64,000 nt of DNA from Xiphydria camelus (taxonomy: Eukaryota; Arthropoda; Insecta; Hymenoptera; Xiphydriidae): assembly GCA_963678675.1 (NCBI GenBank), contig OY783198.1, forward strand, positions 23,918,684-23,982,683. Direction: 5' to 3'. Every line of letters begins with the position of its first letter. Position 1 is the first letter of the stretch. The notes below the pieces were generated by a model. It made no database searches. It was not told the origin of the DNA and was given only the letters and a program-made list of their open reading frames with translations. A program made the position numbers and the translations under genes. Of the stretch, positions 58,150-64,000 are shown one piece after another.

Positions 58150-58448
58150 CTAAATTTAACTTGTAATCTGCATAAATATTCAATATCACGCGAGAAAGAA
58201 AATATCCGAAAAAATAATTATTCAGAAAATTATAAATGCATTTCTTTCTACAAAATATCGTGACATCATCGGAATGCCAGAGGGACGCGCTTATGCCGAG
58301 TTGCGAGTGCGAGAGAGACAAATTTACAGCACGATGACGCAGCTGCACTTCAAAATGACGTTTTCCAGCTCAGATAAGGCCGAAAATAAAGAACGAAAGA
58401 ACACGGATTTGATAATCTTGCCGAAATTTTTCGGATCTGCGATAAAAG
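58150..58448 (+). mobile_element. Dispersed repeat family B, copy 5
   Basis: Full-length copy with aaaaataattattcagaaaa, cgtgacatcatcggaatgcc, gttgcgagtgcgagagag and cagataaggccgaaaataaa. The CRE-like palindrome is lost by one change (tgacatca). Confidence 0.8.
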
Positions 58449-60976
58449 AAATCGCCAAAAAATCAAATAAGCTCACGAATTTGCGCGCCTCGATTTTTTC
58501 GCAGCTAGTCGACGAGGACGCCGGAGACGAATATCGGCTGTTTCATTTTGACCTTCAATTTTTTATCCCTGCAGCTCGCATACATTTATCACCCGGCTAA
58601 CTGGCATTTCGCGTATCCTATGTACATTCGAGAAATGTTATATCGAACGATCGCGCGATATCAAAATATAACGATGACGTTCGCCGCAGCTCGCTCGAAT
58701 AGGCCCCCGATTCCTATTGCCGACCACGGTGTCCAGAGGTCAAGTCGAACGACACCGTTGCCAAATTAAAACCTGACGGTGCGAATGGTCTTCCGTCTCC
58801 GCGCGTTTAGTCGATCGCGCACGCGCGCACACTGGGTCTCTGGCACGGTGCGTGACGAATTGTAGGTGCGGGATACCTGATATTAACCGACGCAGGTAGG
58901 CGTAAACCTCCTCGAGAGTTTAGGGGCTCGAAATAATCAGCTTATACCTGTGATTCGACAGCCGAAAGCGGAAGGATATAGGTCGGGATCGAAAGCTCGA
59001 CAAGCTTTTCCGCCGATAAGAGTGTGCGCACTTGCGTCTGCTTTCGCTTATCCTTCCGGAGCTAACGTTCGGTCTCTCAGATCGACCGCTCTGATATTGA
59101 CCGAAAATTCCCTGGTTCCCTGGTATCGTGAATTGTTTGATTTTTATGATTAAAAGGTAGTAACATAAAAAGTCTTTCTAAACACCTTTAATCAATCGCA
59201 AAATTATTTAAAGTTCTATATTTTTACGATGGCTACTTTTTTGGGGGGGTCGGTCTGTCAGACCGACGTTAGCTTTCCTGTCTTGACGCGGCACGTTATC
59301 TCCGATAGGTTATTCGAATATTCAGATGTTTAGTTGTCGAGTGGCGAGAGCATACGCAGGTGTCGATCGTTTTTATCTGTCATCGAAGGGGTGGAGAATA
59401 ATTTGCAACGATTTGACGGTTTATCAAGTACGAGTAAGCGGGTATATAACGAGATCAAACACCCCCGTGACTATATAGTCCCGATAACATCGGCACAAGC
59501 CTGGCCTCGAATTAAAAGCAACTTAATTTCTTCGAGTTTTCACGGAAATTTTCTTCTCTCGATATCGAGCGTCCGCGAGTAATATATCGCGGTGCTATAG
59601 GTATACTCGCTCGCGAGAAGGGGCGGTTATGCACCAACCCCACGGTTCCAGAGTCTCGGCACTCCGCCTTCCACCCCTGGGATTGGCGCACATCCGCCCC
59701 TACGGTCGGGCAACCCTGTCACGTTACGACATACGGGGGAATGCTCTCACGTTACGTAGAATCTTGGAAAAAAATCGCGGCAGTAAGATTTGAAATTTCG
59801 AGAAATTTCTCAGTGCGAAACAATGAATTTTTGCTGAAAGTCGTACGCGGTGTAGATCCGGTAGCGGTGGAAATCGTTTTCTCGGACGATTTCGTGGGGG
59901 ATGAAAAGTTGTCTGACAGGATACGCGTAAAATCAGTGACTCCTTATATTCCATCCCGTGTATCGACCCGATGACAGTGATTTTCAAAATCAACGTGATA
60001 AAACTCGCAAGAAAAAGTGGCCGAACGATCGATTTCACAAACTTCGATTTTTGCCAAAATCCCGAGGAACACTCCTCGAGCTTTCTTCCCTAAAATTTCT
60101 TCGCGCTAACTCCCCCTCGTGACTTTTTCGAAACGCATAAAATTCTCTGACGATTCCAGGTTCCTTCAAATGTCCCTGCAATCACCGCGAAAACCGTCAA
60201 GATACGTAGAATTCGTAATTTCATACAAGATAATCTATCTACATAATATACAGTCCAGACTGCATCAACCTTTCCCGCAACCCCTGCAGACATAACGACG
60301 GGTACAAATTGACGCGATAAATTTATAACCGCGACACCTGCAGCCGCGCGGAGATCCACGCGCGAAGACATTTGATACGCGCTCGTAAAGCAAAACGCGT
60401 ACAAATGCGCGGCGGCACAATAGGGGTAATTGTGATGCCACTGACGAATGGCGTCGCGCGGGACCCGGGGGCGCGTGTGGGAGGGAGGGGGGCCTGAAAC
60501 GGGGCACGCGCTGTTGCCATCCGTATCGCGAAATGGAAGAGCAAATGCTGTAATGGGGTGGCAACGAGTCCCGCGGGTCCCGTTTCTTCATCCCTCGCCA
60601 CTTCTCTCTTACGGCTTACGACCACGCGCGGACCGCGCATCTCCCCGGCTCACATTCATATTCAGCGCGTATACGCGCGTATACTTTTATGTACGTGCCC
60701 GTATACGCGAGCGTGTGCGCGTATCTATTTCCAAGTTCGTCGCGGCGTTCGCCGCGCGTATAACGTCGCGACGATAATTCGAATAGCGTTGGAATAGTTT
60801 TGCTGGAGAGCGCGTCGATGGGGAGACTTGAAGCGGTCGATCGTTACGTCGTTTTTCACGCGGAACATTGGGGTTAACGTTCGTGAAAATAGTTGTAATC
60901 GCGAAGATATAAATTTGTCAGTTTTCGATCCGTCGGTATCACGTGTCAACCTCCTGTATCTATGCAAAAGTATCTA

Positions 60977-61204
60977 GCAGATGAGGCTAAGCTTACTCGC
61001 CAGGAAAGAAACTCGAATCGCTATTATCTTATTATCCGTTAATTTTTGGCTCATATTTGTATAATACTTTGTTGAAGATTACATTTTCACACATCTACGA
61101 TAAAGTTTTACATTAGATATAGGCCTAAAGTCCATAAATAATGGAATAATATCGATTGACTTTTCTTTCCGGGCGAGTAAGTTTATAGCCCCACGTGGTA
61201 TCTC
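60977..61204. mobile_element. MITE-like element, family A copy 5
   Basis: From agatgaggctaagcttactc to gggcgagtaagtttatagcc, with the usual internal words (ttttggctcatatttgtata, tagatataggcctaaagtcc). Confidence 0.8.
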
Positions 61205-62084
61205 TGATCGTGAGAAATCTGGTACATCCCTTGTGCACTATATATCGGCTGTAAATTATAATACAATCTGCCGCCAAACCGCCACATTCCAAACTATTCG
61301 ACACGAAATCTCTCCCGACTCGAGACGTCGAAGTCAGCGTTGGTAAACACGGTCTCGAAGATAGCCCTTCGTATAAGAGATATCGAATGCAGGTCGGCCT
61401 GCACCCATACCGAGAAACACAGATATATAGATACGCGACGCCCGTGTATTATATCCGCACATCGCGACAACGCGATTCACGAGGCCTGTCCGAAAATGTT
61501 ATCATTCGTGATCAATTTCAAGCCGTTATCGAAAATTCGCAAGCGTTGGACACCGCGTGAAATCCTTATCGTGTAGGTATTAATTGCGCTTCAACGCGGA
61601 TATAACGCGCGATACGCAGCATCTCGACCAAATTGTGAAACGCGACCGATGCAAATTCGCGTCCGAAGATTGTTTCCCCCTATCGTATGTATAACTCGCG
61701 CTATCACACACGGTCGACCGATCGACGCGATAGACGACGAAGGTAACCACGGCTCGCGATCAAAGCGGCCGACAAATCCACGCTAATCCCACGGCTTTTC
61801 AAAATCAGCTTATTTTAAATGTCGGCACTTTTCGATGTAAGCTCGTTGCCGGATAGTGATCAGGGGCGGGCGTGTTTATACCAACGTTTATGCGAGCGGA
61901 TGATGGATCGCTCAAGTTTTGGATCCGGTCGCTCTTTCGCTGGTTCTCGCTCTGTATATCGTGTCACTTTCGGGCGGCTTCGTGACGCCGATCACGAATT
62001 ACTTTTTCGTCTCGCGTGGAATGTTTACAAGAAGCGCAATGGACGCTGGTGCGTTATACCTGGTCTTATTTTACGCGAACTAGG

Positions 62085-62383
62085 TACGCGGAGAAAAATG
62101 ATTTCGCAGTCTCAGCAAAACTAGATTTTGCTGAGAATTTTTTGCCGTCATGACGAAAATATTATCAGTGACGACAAAAGTTACGTCGAATGACAGCAGA
62201 TTCGACTGCGATCACAGTGGAGTTTTTTTTTCGGTAAAAATGTTTGATATCCTAGCACAAATATTTCTATCACTGCTGCACGTATCTTTTGCTGCCACAG
62301 ATAATATATTCGTCGCGATAGCAACAAATTCGCAGCTGAATCCAGTTCAGCTGAGACCGCAAAATCATTTTTTTTTTCGTGCA
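62085..62383. mobile_element. Fold-back element with modified CTGAGAAAAA ends
   Basis: Left tacgcggagaaaaatgattt and cgcagtctcagc; right gctgagaccgcaaaatcatt and ttttttcgtgca. These are inverted over about 30 bp. Confidence 0.7.
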
Positions 62384-63106
62384 TCGACCGCCGTAGTGAA
62401 GAATTACAGGAAACACAAGCTCGCGAGTCGAAGGGTCGAAACTTCTACGGGTTTCGTTGGCGCCAAACATTTTACGCGCGCGATCTCCCCGACCACTCCG
62501 CAGCAGTCACACGGTTCGCCCGTCCCTCGACATCGAAGCACGGACGATATTGCCGGAAGTTTTTTCATTTCGACACCGCGAGACGCGATGTGGAGCGTCT
62601 CGTTTATACGTACGTGTATTACACGTGGCTGACGAGAACTCGGAGGAAGGGATCTCGAGATTTTTGATAGCCTTTATAACTCGCGCTCTGCGGCACTTGC
62701 GTGTATGTCAATTATATTCGCGGAGAGAAATTGAACGGCTAGGCGCCGCGTTCGTTGCGAATTCCTTCGCTGCAATCAAGTCGGATTACCGGCGGATGAA
62801 CAACCGACATCGTAACCGGTCACCTGGTGGGTGTGAATCCTGCTATCGGTTAGATGAAAAGGGCCGCCCGCTTCGACGATAATCCTTTGTAACCCACACG
62901 TGTAAGCGCGTACACGAACGCGTGCGCCACACGCAAGCAGCGCGGTACGCCTCGCCGTATGAATGATGAAAACACGCGTGCGCCTTCTGTATTCTCCTCT
63001 CTGAATGATAATTATTATATTGCGGTTGCGCGCTTTGCGCCAGGCTTGTCTCTCTCGTGGCACCGTAGAGTCGTAATAGGTTTCAGGTATCTACTGGATT
63101 TTCTGA

Positions 63107-63302
63107 TACACTGAGAAAAAAAAAATTAAAATTTATTCTGTTAGAAAGATAATCTGAGTACGAAAGGTAAAACAGATAAAAAATTATCCTTCCAGGGTAT
63201 CAAATCTAACCTTCCTTAGAATAATTTTCGATCCACTTTGCCTTTCGTACTCAGATTATCCTTCTAACAGAATAATTTTTAATCTTTTTTTTTCTCAGTG
63301 CA
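63107..63302. mobile_element. Fold-back element with TACACTGAGAAAAA ends
   Basis: The ends are inverted (tacactgagaaaaaaaaaat and tttttttttctcagtgca). The inner arms (63138-63170 and 63240-63272, 33 bp with one mismatch) pair around a 69-bp centre. Confidence 0.85.
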
Positions 63303-63469
63303 CGGATGACAGGCTTTTTTATCTCTCATAGATCACTTCGGATATTCTATATTCCTACTGCACCGATAACAAACTTAAATCGATTCAAAATGAAACGATA
63401 CGACTCGACAAAGTGCCATCGACTGTTGAATAAATGTTTAAAATCGAGCGGAGTAAGAGATTGCGAGAA

Positions 63470-63960
63470 ATGTTTAATTGAATGACATTTTATCAAAAAT
63501 CGAAACCTCTGGAATCGATCGCTCGACCACACTGTCTCGTGTATTTTTTCGCGCTGATTACGAAAAGCACGGTTATCGAGTCGACATCTTGAAGTAACCA
63601 TAAGATATTGGCGATTTCATGCTGAAGAAAATTACTTTTTTCCCAAAAAATCATCGATATCTCAGTGTTTCTTTGAGAATTCCTTCGTATATCCATGATT
63701 TTCGTAATCAGCGTCAAAAAAACACATCGGATAGGGTGGTCGAGACTCCTGTTCCGAAGATTTTCATTTTTGCGAAAAATTGGAAGAATGCAAAGGAATA
63801 CGAAAAATTGAAAACTCTGGAATCGATCGCTGATCCACTCTATCTCGTGTATCTTTTCACGCCGATTAAGAAAATCATGGTCATTAGGTCGATATCGCAA
63901 AGGAAATATGAGATATCAGCGAGATTTCGTACAAAACAAAATTATTTTTTCACAACCCTT
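63470..63960. repeat. Dispersed repeat family J, copy cluster 2
   Basis: Two successive units, about 63495 and 63815, each with tggaatcgatcgct, tcgtgtat, ttttcgcgctgatta/ttttcacgccgatta and a gatat-rich tail. It matches 36380-36880. The cluster may continue past the window edge. Confidence 0.75.
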
Positions 63961-64000
63961 GACCCCTTGACATTTTGCCTAAAATCGAAAGCTGTGTGGA

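Larger units (their letters stand above)
47963..64000 (+). other. Presumed caudal intron 1, continuing past the window
   Basis: From the donor to the window edge no homeobox-coding sequence or other convincing exon was recognised on either strand. The DNA holds many short mobile-element relics, CpG-rich blocks at about 49.7-50.3 kb, 55.2-57.3 kb and 60.4-60.8 kb, microsatellites and poly-C runs. Regulatory elements for cad are likely to be here but cannot be singled out. Confidence 0.5.

Overview
This is eukaryotic, insect-type DNA, most likely from a hymenopteran and possibly an ant. The evidence is GT-AG introns mostly of 66-240 bp, CpG-rich stretches alternating with AT-rich ones, many short palindromic (MITE-like) repeats, and the two protein genes recognised. 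The species cannot be fixed from sequence alone.

Layout, left to right. (1) 1-2930 is AT-rich and non-coding, and could be the 3'UTR of a plus-strand gene lying off the left edge (AATAAA at 2903). (2) 2931-14560 holds no recognisable gene. It contains repeat copies, a drifting 5-bp tandem array (7363-7482) and an isolated TATA-like site. (3) A probable 5' coding exon lies at 14615-14805. Its end phase would allow splicing to exon 2 of the next gene. (4) A 13-exon plus-strand gene runs from a predicted Inr/MTE/DPE promoter (24167-24201) to a stop at 32135 and a poly(A) signal near 33566. It encodes a protein of about 1466 residues of the ABTB2/ABTB3 (BTBD11) family, with an H2A-like histone fold, ankyrin repeats and a C-terminal BTB domain. 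All splice phases were checked and are consistent. (5) 33591-46860 is intergenic, repeat-rich, with one weak small ORF. (6) The first coding exon of caudal (cad) lies at 47302-47962 on the plus strand. It ends at a donor just before the homeodomain. No homeobox is visible downstream, so 47963-64000 is read as the start of a long first intron, full of mobile-element relics.

The two genes share orientation, but nothing in the sequence shows that they work together. BTBD11-type proteins are BTB/ankyrin scaffolds or CUL3-type adaptors. Caudal is the Cdx-class homeodomain factor for posterior patterning. The most distinctive non-genic content is a dense set of fold-back elements. One group shares TACACTGAGAAAAA-like termini but has unrelated interiors. 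Another carries CRE-type TGACGTCA sites. There are clear nested insertions and one inverted pair of about 240-bp copies. No new multi-gene system was seen. No tRNA, rRNA, CRISPR array or intact transposase gene was recognised.
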